From: CAZSAL01 sp964604825
Lineage (GTDB): Bacteria; Elusimicrobiota; Elusimicrobia; 2-01-FULL-59-12
Length of the DNA: 30,142 bases
NCBI GenBank assembly: GCA_964604825.1
Contig: CAZSAL010000035.1
Span: 1 to 30,142, forward strand
Reading direction: 5' to 3'
Shown here: piece by piece, positions 1 to 8,689 of the stretch
Numbering within the stretch: the stretch's first letter is position 1
Layout: each line of letters starts with the position of its first letter
The notes under the pieces: generated by a model
Seen by the model: only the letters and a program-made list of their open reading frames with translations
Told to the model about the DNA's origin: nothing
The model's database searches: none
Position numbers and translations under genes: made by a program

Positions 1-236
1 ACAAAAATGTCAAAGACATCTTCTGTTTCCGTTTGGAACGTACCGCCAACGCATATCGCAAAATCTCATTTCACTCCCTGGAACTCCAACTCAATGGCGT
101 CAATCCCGGTGATGTCCTCAACCTCCGAATCTATCCGCTCAATGCGGCCACCTCCGAACTCCGCTGCTGGCGCCGTCATACCCTCCTCGATGTCCGCATC
201 CTCAAAAATACCGATCTTAAAGGAGTTCACTTTTGA
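1..236 (+). CDS. DDE integrase-type transposase, C-terminal fragment (cut by window edge)
   Basis: An open frame enters from the left edge (first full codon at base 3) and stops at TGA 234-236, giving about 77 residues. The visible part starts KNVKDIFCFRLERTANAYRK and ends in TDLKGVHF. The 'DIFCF....R' start followed by a short beta-rich, basic tail is the pattern I know from the C-terminal beta-barrel after the DDE (rve) catalytic core in IS481/Mu-like transposases. The catalytic core would lie outside the window, so whether the gene is intact cannot be judged. An internal TTG or ATG could be taken as a start, but the frame is open to the edge, so no start is assigned. Two direct repeats directly downstream (225-264) fit an insertion-sequence end. 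The family call is from remembered sequence patterns only. Confidence 0.6.
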   Translation, partial: KNVKDIFCFRLERTANAYRKISFHSLELQLNGVNPGDVLNLRIYPLNAATSELRCWRRHTLLDVRILKNTDLKGVHF

Positions 237-264
237 GTTTTAAACAGTTCACTTTTCAGTTTTA
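225..264. repeat. Two 18-bp direct repeats at presumed IS right end
   Basis: GTTCACTTTTGAGTTTTA (225-242) and GTTCACTTTTCAGTTTTA (247-264) differ at one base and start 22 bp apart, two helical turns. The first copy overlaps the stop codon of the transposase fragment. Tandem motifs at an element end are commonly transposase binding sites, so this is probably the right end of the insertion sequence. The exact terminus and any target duplication cannot be fixed without the left end. Bases 265-309 hold nothing else I can recognise. Confidence 0.5.
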
Positions 265-309
265 GCTAACAGTACTTTTTTACGCCGATTCCCGCCTTCG
301 TTACGAAAG

Positions 310-1596
310 TTAACCCGGCTGCAGACGCTGTTTTTTGCCTGATGAAAGGGAAAAATAACTCCCGTTTTTATTAAAAACCAGGTATTTTTCCTTTTTGTGC
401 AGCCAGCGCTCTGCCAGCTTTGCGGCCCTCTCTTTCTCCCCGCGGGTGCATGCAGTTTCAAAACCAAAATTCCTGTGGGTCAGCAGCTGGAAAGCCTGTT
501 CCGCAGGGACGACTCCGATCGTACGCAGAAAGTCCGCATAAGCGCGCGCATTTCGATCCATGATATTTAAGGACAAGGGATTGCGTTGTTCCTGAATCAT
601 CTGCAGAAGATCATCCAGGGCTTTTTTGTCACCCATGGATCCCCTCGCGAGTGCCAGAGAAGGGGTGGGGTTCTGCGCGTACGCTTTCTGGACGCTTCCC
701 AGGGAGGCGGCGTCGCCGCGCCACGCCAGGGCTATGCCTGCGTAATCGCCGAAATCCTGGTCAGACACAAGCTCCCGGAGGAAAATGTCGACGCGCTCGT
801 CGCGCTGGTGAACAATATTTTCAAAGAGCGGTTTAACGCTCCCCCAGTCGTTCACATAGCGCCGGACGTCCCTGTTGGCCCACTGATTCCAGCGCGTAAT
901 AATTCTTTGCTCAACCCTGGAACGCCTTGAGTAAACGATTCCAGCGTCATTAATTTTTTCGGGCAAATACCAGTATTTTTCGATATCGACGGAATGCAGC
1001 TTCGCCTCCCGCAGCTGCGCACGGGCTACTTCCAGCACATGCCCGGACACATCCACTTTGCCCTTCTTCCGCTTCCACCAATCCATCCAGGTTTTCCAGG
1101 CGGGACCAAAGGATTGTCCTGTGACATCCCGCAAAACCTCACATGCCTGAACGCTGGCGCCCGGGACTTTCAACATATCGATCAGTATCGGGATATGCGC
1201 CGGTTGAATGAATCCGACAAGTCTTTGCCGCGCTCTGGCCTGATAGTCCGGGTTGGCGCTTCTGAGAGCCGCAAGCCAGAGATTGCCGGCCAGCGTGAAC
1301 GTATCGTACCTGTCGGACAAAATACCGGCGAATACCGCTTTTGTCGTCGGATTGAGCGAAGCGCGCACCGGCGCTTCGGCAAGAATTCGGCGCAACCCGG
1401 AGTAGGCCGGCGCATCAGACTCATGGATCATGAGCAGGAACGAGCGCGTCGGTTCCGTCCGGTCGTTGATCATCGCTTCGGGGACATCGTTCAGCCGGCG
1501 AATCTGTTTATTGAGCGACTCCGCCCGAACCGGGATGCCTCCCATGAAGGACAAAAGCAAAAGAAGAAAAATAACTGCCGGTCTTTTAGATGTCAT
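310..1596 (-). CDS. Secreted HEAT-like protein of unknown function
   Basis: 428 residues from the ATG at 1596. This start was chosen because it gives a clean signal peptide: MTSKRP, then a leucine-rich core (about residues 8-20), then a likely cut after VRA near residue 25. The open frame runs on upstream to 1734, but those codons lie in a dispersed repeat (1591-1733). The mature part is helical and charged. Residues 155-179 (LRDVTGQSFG followed by AWKTWMDWW) match the 'TGQ.FG...W..WW' ending seen in many HEAT-repeat-like exported proteins. No catalytic motif is visible. The gene follows the autotransporter gene on the same strand, 152 bp away, nearly all of it the repeat, so the two may once have been a tight operon. 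No Shine-Dalgarno sequence is visible. A periplasmic or surface scaffold role is inference. Confidence 0.75.
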   Translation of the reverse strand: MTSKRPAVIFLLLLLSFMGGIPVRAESLNKQIRRLNDVPEAMINDRTEPTRSFLLMIHESDAPAYSGLRRILAEAPVRASLNPTTKAVFAGILSDRYDTFTLAGNLWLAALRSANPDYQARARQRLVGFIQPAHIPILIDMLKVPGASVQACEVLRDVTGQSFGPAWKTWMDWWKRKKGKVDVSGHVLEVARAQLREAKLHSVDIEKYWYLPEKINDAGIVYSRRSRVEQRIITRWNQWANRDVRRYVNDWGSVKPLFENIVHQRDERVDIFLRELVSDQDFGDYAGIALAWRGDAASLGSVQKAYAQNPTPSLALARGSMGDKKALDDLLQMIQEQRNPLSLNIMDRNARAYADFLRTIGVVPAEQAFQLLTHRNFGFETACTRGEKERAAKLAERWLHKKEKYLVFNKNGSYFSLSSGKKQRLQPG

Positions 1597-1733
1597 CGCG
1601 AGGAGAGTACCCACAATTTTTATTAAGAAAACTCGACGGGGCGATCTCATCGCCGGCGGTATCGTCGGCAAACAGCGAGATTGCCGCGTCGGCAATTTCT
1701 GTGAAGGCAGAGGAACGACTCCTCGCAATGACA
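1591..1733. mobile_element. 143-bp MITE/REP-like element with GTCATTGCGAG-type ends
   Basis: The ends are TGTCATCGCGAGGAG (1591-1605) and CTCCTCGCAATGACA (1719-1733), a 15-bp terminal inverted repeat with one mismatch. Inside is a second inverted pair, CGACGGGGCGATCTC (1634-1648) against GAGATTGCCGCGTCG (1677-1691). This nested arrangement is the widespread non-coding 'GTCATTGCGAG...GCAATCTC' repeat seen in many bacterial genomes. No target-site duplication is visible. It carries no gene; short open frames across it are artefacts. It fills the gap between the autotransporter stop and the HEAT-like gene and provides that gene's ATG. Confidence 0.8.
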
Positions 1734-1748
1734 CCCTTTGGGAAACTC

Positions 1749-4700
1749 TTAGAACCGTAAACGCACCCCTCCGTCAAAGTTATGGGAAACGAAATTGGCC
1801 CTTCCGAATTCTCCATGATAATTCGCGTAAAGCGACAGCACCGTATTCCATAACACATCGATCCCGGCGCCAATGACCGCCGTGTCACGTCCGGCGTCCG
1901 CCGTCCTGACGGTGAACACGTCGCCGCCCGTAAGAAACTGGGCGCTGATGGACTGGCTCTGGTCCATATACTCATGCTGCCAGGTGGAACTGAAGTGCGG
2001 AGTGACGCGTCGCCGCCCGTAGCGGAACATGCGCAGGAGCCTTACGCCGGCCTCCGACCGCAGAGATTCCATAACCTGAGGATCCACACGCATATCGAGA
2101 GCGCCGGCGCCATCCTCGGAAAAAGCGTTCACCTCGACGCGGCTGTACTGCATGGACGCCAGCGGCTGGACCGTGGCGTAGCTGGTTTTGTAGTCATATT
2201 CCAGACCCCAGCGCGTATCGAAGTCTCTGCCGCCGGGCGATGCGGATGCGGTCCGGTTCAGGGCGCCAAAGGCGATGTTGCGGCTGGTCTTGTATGAATC
2301 GATGCCGCCTCCTACATACCCGGTGATATTCAGATTATTAAATTGCTGCATGCCGTATGTTCCGAACTGGATGCTCTGCCCGTCGACCGTATTGCTGTTC
2401 ATATCAAGATCCGTATGGCTTAACAAGAAGCCGCCTGAAACGCCCACTGTAGTATGCTCACCGATCCGGCAATCCCCGCCGAAGTTCACTCCGTTTGTAT
2501 TGAAATCGTAGCCCGGAGTCAAACCTGCGCTGTTGGTAACGCTGTCCAGCCGTCCAAAAGCTCCTACGCCGGACGCGAATCCCTGGCAGGCGGGAGGCGC
2601 TTCCGGATAACCGCTGAACTCGAAAGAAGTGCCGTAAAGCATGCGCTGCAGGTCGTCTCCGGCATAAGCCAGAAGTGTGACAGGCGTATCATTCTGCCCG
2701 GTTGCGTTATAGAGGGCGAAAGCCGATCCCGCAGTTCCATTCAGGACTGCGGCCATACGCTGTGTCACCGCGTTAAACTGGGCATCCGCGTTGGAAAGAC
2801 TGCTCTGTGGAATCGAGTTAAGCGCGGACGGGCTCATCTGCTGGAAAGCCGATTGCAGCTGGGATGTGGTTAAAATATTCAAATTTCCTACGACAGTCGC
2901 CATGTCTCCGGTCGCGCCATGGCGCAGTTGATCCAGCACGGTTGAAACGGCAAGCTGATTGGGGTTGGCCGCGGATTTCGAATAAGGGACTTCCGTCCCC
3001 GTGGAAGCATAGAGGATAACGCTGGTGGTGCCGTATGCGACGGAAAACGACAGCGCGGCAGGCTGGATCACGTTCATGAAACGGCCGTCGACGTTCGCCG
3101 CAGTGACCACAGTGAAAGAATCGGATGCCGCAGGAATATAGGGGGCCAGCAGAATCACCTGCAGCGCGCTGCCGCTTAGGCTGGCGGTTCCGGTCACGTT
3201 CAACCGTCCATAGGATGCATTGCTTTGCAGCGTCGTGGCAAGAGTTCCACTCCCGGAATAAGAACCATTCACCTTCAGGCTCGCAGTATACAGCTGGGTT
3301 CTGCCGTTATTGACGAAAGATCCGATCTCCTGATTGAACCCGTTCAAATCGTATATGCCGCCGCTCCCCACGGTCACAGCTCCGGCGTTCCACAACGCGT
3401 TGGCGGCGCCCATACGAAGGACGCCGTTATCGATAAACGTTCCTCCGGTGTAAGCGCTGGCGCCTGTAAGCGTAAACGTTCCAGTGCCGGTTTTCACGAG
3501 AGAACCTGCTCCAGAAATGATTCCCCCATAGGATGTGTCTGTGTTATCGCCGCCGGTGGTGAGCGTGGCCGTGCCCAGCATGACATTCCCTCCGCCCGCT
3601 CCTCCGCCTGAAAGAGAAGCGATGCTTTGATCATAGCCGTTCAGATCAAGGGCCGCGCCGGAGACATTCGCGAGGCTGATCGTTCCTGCGCCAAAAACAT
3701 TCGCCGCGCCGGCCCGCAGCGTTCCGGCATCCACGGTAGTGCCGCCGGTATAAGTGTTATTGCCGGCCAGCGTAAATGTTCCTGTGCCGGTTTTGACAAG
3801 CGATCCAGCGCCTGAAACGATTCCCCCATAGGATGTATCGGTATTGTCGCTTCCTGTAGTGAGCGTGGCCGTGCCCAATATGACATTGCCGCCGCTCATC
3901 CCCCCGCCCGCGAGAGACATGATATTTTGATCAAAACCGTTCAAGTCAAGCGCCGCGCCCGAAGTATTTGCGAGGCTGATCGTTCCTGCGCCGAAAACAT
4001 TCGCCTCGCCAGCCAACAGCGTTCCGGCAGAGACTGTAGTGCCGCCGGTATAAGTGTTATTGCCGGCCAGCGTAAATGTTCCTGTGCCGGTTTTGACAAG
4101 CGATCCAGCGCCGGAAATGATTCCCCCATAGGATGTGTATGTGTTATCGCCGCCGGTGGTGAGCGTGGCCGTGCCCAGCACGATATTGCCGCCGCTCGCC
4201 CCCCCGCCCGAGAGAGAACCGATCGTTTGGTTGAATCCGTTCAAATCCAGGACAGCGCCGGGATCGTCGGCAAGACTGACTGTTCCCGTCCCAAAAGCGT
4301 CAACTCTTCCAGCCTGCAGGGTCCCCTGATTAACGAATGTTCCGCCGCCGTACGTATCCGTTCCATTCAGGGTCAGCATGCCGGCTCCGGTCTTCGTGAA
4401 GGAACCCGAGCCGCTGATGGTTCCCGTCAGAGTAGAGGACGTGCCGTAGGTGTCCCACGTTCCTCCGCCCGCGTTGAGCGCCAGATCGCGCGTAAATGTC
4501 ATGGCAGAGGTTGTTCGCAATGTTCCCCCGTCGAAGGTGATGGAAGTGCCTGCGGCGCCGAGGTTCGCATCACGTGAGATGGAAAGCGTGCCGCTGTCTA
4601 TGAAAGTCCCACCCTGGTAGCTGTTGGCGGCATCCAGCGTCAATAGGCCTGCGCCGGTCTTTGTAAGCGCTCCCGATCCGCTTACGGCATCCTGGATCTC

Positions 4701-7700
4701 AACGGAGTTCCCGACCGTATCGACGGTTCCTCCGCCGTTATTCAGAAGGAGATATTGATCCAGGATGGAGTTGTTGTTGAATCGCAGCGCTCCGCCATTA
4801 AAAGCAACTGTGCTTCCGGACAGGCCCAGGCATCCCACGTAGGAAACGGCCAGTATCCCGTTGTCGATTTCCGTGCCTCCGGAATACGTGTTTCTTTGAT
4901 TTGTTAAAGTCAGAGTGCCCGTTCCCACTTTAATCAGAGATCCTCCCATAACGGTATCCGAATCCGAGATCACACCCGCAAACGTCGTATTGGTCCCGTC
5001 GCTGCCAACCGCCAGAGTGGCGCCGCCCAGTTCCAGCGTACTGGCCGAGTCTCCGGACAGCGATCCGATATTCTGGTTGAAGCCGTACAGGTTCAGATCC
5101 GCGCTCTGCGAGCTCTCGCTGATAAGGCTTACTCCTCCCGTACCAAGGACATTGGCGGAAGCCGCCTGAAGTCTGACTCCGTCAATAGTCGTGCCGCCCG
5201 TATAAGTATTTGACCCGTACAGAACCACCAGGCCGCCGGCTGTACCCAGGCTGTTGATCAAAGACAGGCTGCCCGAGCCCGAAATATTGCCGAACAGGTC
5301 GTCTTCATTGGCGTAAGTGTCTATAGCGCCGCGTCCGTTCAGCACAATCGCGCGCGTAGAAGTGAAGGCGGAAGTTGTCTGGAGCGTTCCGCCGCCAAAA
5401 GTAATAGCGGATTCAGCATACGTATCGCCGAGATTTGAGTCCCTGGAAATGGAAAGAACCCCACCGTTGATAGTGGTACCTCCTGTATAAGTGTTCGAGC
5501 TTGTCAATGTCAGTGTTCCCGTCCCCACCTTGACCAAAGAACCGCCGCTTCCGCCATTTGCACCACCATCCTGTATGACTCCACTGAATATGCTGCTGGT
5601 ATTGTCATAGCCCACTGTAAGCGCAGCCCCGCCCAGTTCAACGCAGTTGAGACCGTAACCGCAAATTTTGCCGTAATCAGTCCCGTCATCAGATAAGGAA
5701 CCGATGCTTTGCGCGTTTGATCCGCTTATGTCCAGCACGCTGCCGTTGGAAAGGATAAACGCGCTTGAACTGGCAAGAACGTTATTCCGTGCTACGGATA
5801 AGTAACCGGAATTGTTACTGTCCCCGATTAAAGTGGCTCCCGTATAGGTATTGACTCCTCCAAGTTGAAGAGGATTGTTTTTTCCTGTTTCAACGACCAA
5901 TGAGCCGCCTCCAGAAATGGTCCCGGAATAACTTGCTCCCCCTCCCCCTTTCGTAATGGTCAGGGTGGCTGTTCCCAGCATAACGCTGGTACCTGTGTCG
6001 TCGTCCGTCAAAGACCCGATGATCTGGTTATATCCGTTCAGATTAAAGACGGCTCCATTGCCGGCGGAATTGGAAAGGGAAACATTTCCCGAAATCGCGT
6101 CGACAATGCCCATTTGCAGGGTGCCGCCATTGATTTGAGTTCCACCGGAATAAGAGTTATTGTCGCTGACGGTGAAAGTTCCCGAACCGACCTTGACCAG
6201 CGAACCACTGCCGCTTATGTTGCCCACAAAAGTCGTGGATGTCCCGTCGTTGCCGGTATAAAGAATACTGTTTCTATTAAGAAATACGCTGCCGACATTG
6301 GGTGTGGCGCCGGGGGCTGAGGCCAGTGAACCGATATTCTGGCTGTTATTGACGGTCAGAGCGCCATTGTCCGAAACGATAAAGGCGCTCGAACTGGCCA
6401 GCACGTTGTATGTGAGTGCCGTTAAATTACCGTTATTGATGATCGTGCTGCCCGTATAACTGTTACCGCTCGATCCGCCAAGCTGGAGGGTCCCTCCGCC
6501 GTCTATTTTTAACGATCCCGCGCCGGAAATGGTCCCGTCATAGCTGGTCATGCCGTTGTTAAACCCGACGGTGAGCGTCGCCGTGCCCAGCATGACGCTC
6601 GTGCCGCCTACGTTATCCGACAGAGACCCGATGCCCTGGTTGTATCCCTGCAGGTCAAAAGTCGATCCATTTGACAGAGAAACGTCGGAATTCTGTGATA
6701 TGGCATTCTCCGTACCCATCTGCAGGACGCCGTCCTTAATCTGCGTTGCACCGATATAGGTGTTGTGGCCGGCTAAAGTGAATGTTCCTGTGCCCATCTT
6801 GACCAGGGAGCCTCCATTGCCGCCGTCGGAAATACTGCCGGAGTAGGTGGTGCTTGTATCGTCATTCCCTACAGTCAACTTAGCCCCGCCCAAAGTTACG
6901 CTGCTGCCGGCCACTCCGGACAGGGAACCAATACTTTGATTATTGCTTTGCAGATCAAAAGTGGTTCCACTCGAAAGGGAAACGGCGGTTGCAATAGAAA
7001 GCGCATTATTCGTATTCATCTGCAGGACGCCGCCGTTAATTTGCGTCGCCCCGGTGTAGGTGTTGGCGCCGCCCAGAGTAAACGTACCTGTTCCCACTTT
7101 TACAAGGGATCCCCCATCGCCGGAAATGATTCCATCGTATATCGTGTTTGTCCCCTCATTTCCCGTAGTCAGGGTGGCGGTTCCCAGCGTTACTCTCGTG
7201 CCGCCGACATTATCCGACAGGGCCCCGATGTTCTGGTTGTATCCCTGCAGATCAAAGGCTGATCCGTTATTCAGAGAAACAGCAGTTCCGGTGGAGAGCG
7301 CATTTTCTATGCCCATCTGCAGAACGCCGCCGTTAATCTGCGTCGCGCCGGTATAAGTATTGTTGCCTCCGAGCGTCAATGTCCCGGATCCGGACTTATT
7401 CAGCGATCCTGTACCAGAAATTACTCCCAGATAAGTTGTGCTTATACCATTATCACCGGCGATAAGCGTCGCCGATCCAAGGATCACGCTGCTGCCGTTG
7501 ACCGACGCCGTTCCTGTCGACGCCAGAGAACCGATCTCCTGATCATTCCCGTTTAAATTAAACGTTGCGCCATCCGCAAGGGAAACCGCGGAAGTGGCGC
7601 TGATCGCATTAGCAATACCCATGCGAAGGGCGCCGCCGTCAATAACAGTCGCGCCTCCGTAGGTATTCTGGCCGGAGAGGGTCAGCGTGCCGGTCCCGAT

Positions 7701-8612
7701 TTTCACCAGGGAACCGTTCTGCCCGTTGTCACTGATAATCCCCGCAAACATGGTGGAGGTTCCATTGCCGCCTGTGGTTAACGTGGCGGAGCCAAGCGTG
7801 ACGCTCGTGCCGCTGCCGTCATCCGCCAGCGACCCGATTCGCTGGTTATATCCCTGCAGGTTAAAGACCGAACCATTAGACAGGGAAACGGCGGTCGCCG
7901 TGGAAAGAGCGTTCCCTGTGCCCATTTGCAGCGCGCCCCCGTTTATCTGCGTGGCTCCCGTATAGGTATTGTTGCCGCCCAGAGTAAACGTGCCCGTTCC
8001 AACCTTGATCAACGATCCTGTCCCGGAGATAATGCCGATATAGGCCGTGTCCGTACCGTCGTTTCCCGTAGTCAATTGAGCGCTTCCGAGCGTCACGCTG
8101 CTGCCGTTTACCGAGGCTGCGGCTGCGGAGGCGAGAGATCCGATATTTTGATTTTTGCTCTGCAGATCCAGCTTTGAATTGTCGTCCAGAGAAACCGCGG
8201 TACGGGTGGAAATTACGTTTGGCGAACCGGTCTGAAGCGTCCCGGAGCTTATCACCGCCGGTCCGTTCACCGTCAGGCTCGATATGGTCACGAAGAGATT
8301 TTCCCCTCCCATGGAAAGGACTTGATAGAGACCCTGACCGTCTACCGTTAAAGCGCCTGCCGCACCATTGCCGTCGATCATAGCGCTGGCGGAAAGCGCA
8401 GGGAGGTCGCTGGACAGCGTAATGGTCTTTCCCGTCAGACTGGAATCAAAGGTGATTGTCGAACCTGGACTGCCGTTGGCCTGATTGATGGCCCAGCGCA
8501 GAGTGCCGGAGCTCCCGTCGTCGAGAACGCTGGTGACGGTAAATACGCCGGCCAGGACATGCGCCGGGACAACCAGCATCAGCGCCAATAATGCGGAAAC
8601 ACGAAATTTCAT
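1749..8612 (-). CDS. Giant type V autotransporter with PATR passenger repeats
   Basis: 2287 residues. The N-terminus MKFRVSALLALMLVVPAHVLA is a signal peptide cut before GVFTVTSV. Residues of about 22-90 resemble the 'TVTS..D.G.GTLRWAI..AN' start of exported beta-helix proteins. The passenger (about 195-1790) has 16 autotransporter-associated beta-strand (PATR) repeats with a core like GSLVK.GTGTFTL.G.NTYTGGT. A helical linker (about 1895-1970) leads into the autotransporter beta-barrel (about 1990-2287), which ends GGVRLRF; a C-terminal Phe is the usual BAM recognition end. The barrel has two Cys (PPACQG, GGDCRI) that might pair. Expected fate: Sec export, barrel insertion in the outer membrane and surface display. 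No protease or lipase motif is seen, so adhesion is only a guess. The ATG at 8612 has GGTGAT (8619-8624) upstream. Confidence 0.95.
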   Translation of the reverse strand: MKFRVSALLALMLVVPAHVLAGVFTVTSVLDDGSSGTLRWAINQANGSPGSTITFDSSLTGKTITLSSDLPALSASAMIDGNGAAGALTVDGQGLYQVLSMGGENLFVTISSLTVNGPAVISSGTLQTGSPNVISTRTAVSLDDNSKLDLQSKNQNIGSLASAAAASVNGSSVTLGSAQLTTGNDGTDTAYIGIISGTGSLIKVGTGTFTLGGNNTYTGATQINGGALQMGTGNALSTATAVSLSNGSVFNLQGYNQRIGSLADDGSGTSVTLGSATLTTGGNGTSTMFAGIISDNGQNGSLVKIGTGTLTLSGQNTYGGATVIDGGALRMGIANAISATSAVSLADGATFNLNGNDQEIGSLASTGTASVNGSSVILGSATLIAGDNGISTTYLGVISGTGSLNKSGSGTLTLGGNNTYTGATQINGGVLQMGIENALSTGTAVSLNNGSAFDLQGYNQNIGALSDNVGGTRVTLGTATLTTGNEGTNTIYDGIISGDGGSLVKVGTGTFTLGGANTYTGATQINGGVLQMNTNNALSIATAVSLSSGTTFDLQSNNQSIGSLSGVAGSSVTLGGAKLTVGNDDTSTTYSGSISDGGNGGSLVKMGTGTFTLAGHNTYIGATQIKDGVLQMGTENAISQNSDVSLSNGSTFDLQGYNQGIGSLSDNVGGTSVMLGTATLTVGFNNGMTSYDGTISGAGSLKIDGGGTLQLGGSSGNSYTGSTIINNGNLTALTYNVLASSSAFIVSDNGALTVNNSQNIGSLASAPGATPNVGSVFLNRNSILYTGNDGTSTTFVGNISGSGSLVKVGSGTFTVSDNNSYSGGTQINGGTLQMGIVDAISGNVSLSNSAGNGAVFNLNGYNQIIGSLTDDDTGTSVMLGTATLTITKGGGGASYSGTISGGGSLVVETGKNNPLQLGGVNTYTGATLIGDSNNSGYLSVARNNVLASSSAFILSNGSVLDISGSNAQSIGSLSDDGTDYGKICGYGLNCVELGGAALTVGYDNTSSIFSGVIQDGGANGGSGGSLVKVGTGTLTLTSSNTYTGGTTINGGVLSISRDSNLGDTYAESAITFGGGTLQTTSAFTSTRAIVLNGRGAIDTYANEDDLFGNISGSGSLSLINSLGTAGGLVVLYGSNTYTGGTTIDGVRLQAASANVLGTGGVSLISESSQSADLNLYGFNQNIGSLSGDSASTLELGGATLAVGSDGTNTTFAGVISDSDTVMGGSLIKVGTGTLTLTNQRNTYSGGTEIDNGILAVSYVGCLGLSGSTVAFNGGALRFNNNSILDQYLLLNNGGGTVDTVGNSVEIQDAVSGSGALTKTGAGLLTLDAANSYQGGTFIDSGTLSISRDANLGAAGTSITFDGGTLRTTSAMTFTRDLALNAGGGTWDTYGTSSTLTGTISGSGSFTKTGAGMLTLNGTDTYGGGTFVNQGTLQAGRVDAFGTGTVSLADDPGAVLDLNGFNQTIGSLSGGGASGGNIVLGTATLTTGGDNTYTSYGGIISGAGSLVKTGTGTFTLAGNNTYTGGTTVSAGTLLAGEANVFGAGTISLANTSGAALDLNGFDQNIMSLAGGGMSGGNVILGTATLTTGSDNTDTSYGGIVSGAGSLVKTGTGTFTLAGNNTYTGGTTVDAGTLRAGAANVFGAGTISLANVSGAALDLNGYDQSIASLSGGGAGGGNVMLGTATLTTGGDNTDTSYGGIISGAGSLVKTGTGTFTLTGASAYTGGTFIDNGVLRMGAANALWNAGAVTVGSGGIYDLNGFNQEIGSFVNNGRTQLYTASLKVNGSYSGSGTLATTLQSNASYGRLNVTGTASLSGSALQVILLAPYIPAASDSFTVVTAANVDGRFMNVIQPAALSFSVAYGTTSVILYASTGTEVPYSKSAANPNQLAVSTVLDQLRHGATGDMATVVGNLNILTTSQLQSAFQQMSPSALNSIPQSSLSNADAQFNAVTQRMAAVLNGTAGSAFALYNATGQNDTPVTLLAYAGDDLQRMLYGTSFEFSGYPEAPPACQGFASGVGAFGRLDSVTNSAGLTPGYDFNTNGVNFGGDCRIGEHTTVGVSGGFLLSHTDLDMNSNTVDGQSIQFGTYGMQQFNNLNITGYVGGGIDSYKTSRNIAFGALNRTASASPGGRDFDTRWGLEYDYKTSYATVQPLASMQYSRVEVNAFSEDGAGALDMRVDPQVMESLRSEAGVRLLRMFRYGRRRVTPHFSSTWQHEYMDQSQSISAQFLTGGDVFTVRTADAGRDTAVIGAGIDVLWNTVLSLYANYHGEFGRANFVSHNFDGGVRLRF
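3421..4320 (-). repeat. Three tandem 300-bp (100-aa) units inside the autotransporter gene
   Basis: Units 3421-3720, 3721-4020 and 4021-4320 align without gaps at an exact 300-bp spacing. Stretches are identical, for example the run around GCCGCCGGTATAAGTGTTAT at 3741 and again at 4041. Each codes for one PATR strand set (GSLVKTGTGTFTL) plus the following GG-rich loop. The other 13 PATR repeats in the gene vary more in length and sequence, so this block is the youngest expansion. The unit is a multiple of three, so loss or gain by recombination keeps the frame. Confidence 0.85.
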
Positions 8613-8618
8613 CGAAAA

Positions 8619-8686
8619 ATCACCAAAATAGCCCTATTTTTATAAGTGTTACGTTAATGTTTATTCCGGTAATTGATGAAAATCAA
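8619..8686 (-). promoter_or_regulatory. FNR/CRP-type operator, -10 and RBS of the autotransporter gene
   Basis: TTGATGAAAATCAA at 8673-8686 is a perfect FNR-type palindrome (TTGAT-N4-ATCAA). Reading on the minus strand, a TATAAA -10 candidate lies at 8644-8639 and a GGTGAT ribosome site at 8624-8619, 6 nt before the ATG at 8612. A start of transcription near 8632 puts the palindrome centre roughly 45-48 bp upstream, close to but not exactly the -41.5 of a class II activated promoter. No good -35 hexamer is seen, which fits an activator-dependent promoter. Whether an FNR/CRP-family protein is present is unknown. Confidence 0.5.
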
Positions 8687-8689
8687 GGT

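Noticed and set aside
994..1626. 210-codon plus-strand ORF opposite the HEAT-like gene
   Set aside because: Antisense shadow: composition follows from the real minus-strand gene with its signal peptide and HEAT-like motif.
3927..4577. 216-codon plus-strand ORF inside the autotransporter gene
   Set aside because: Repeats every 100 codons exactly as the minus-strand PATR units do; it is the complement of that repeat, not a gene.
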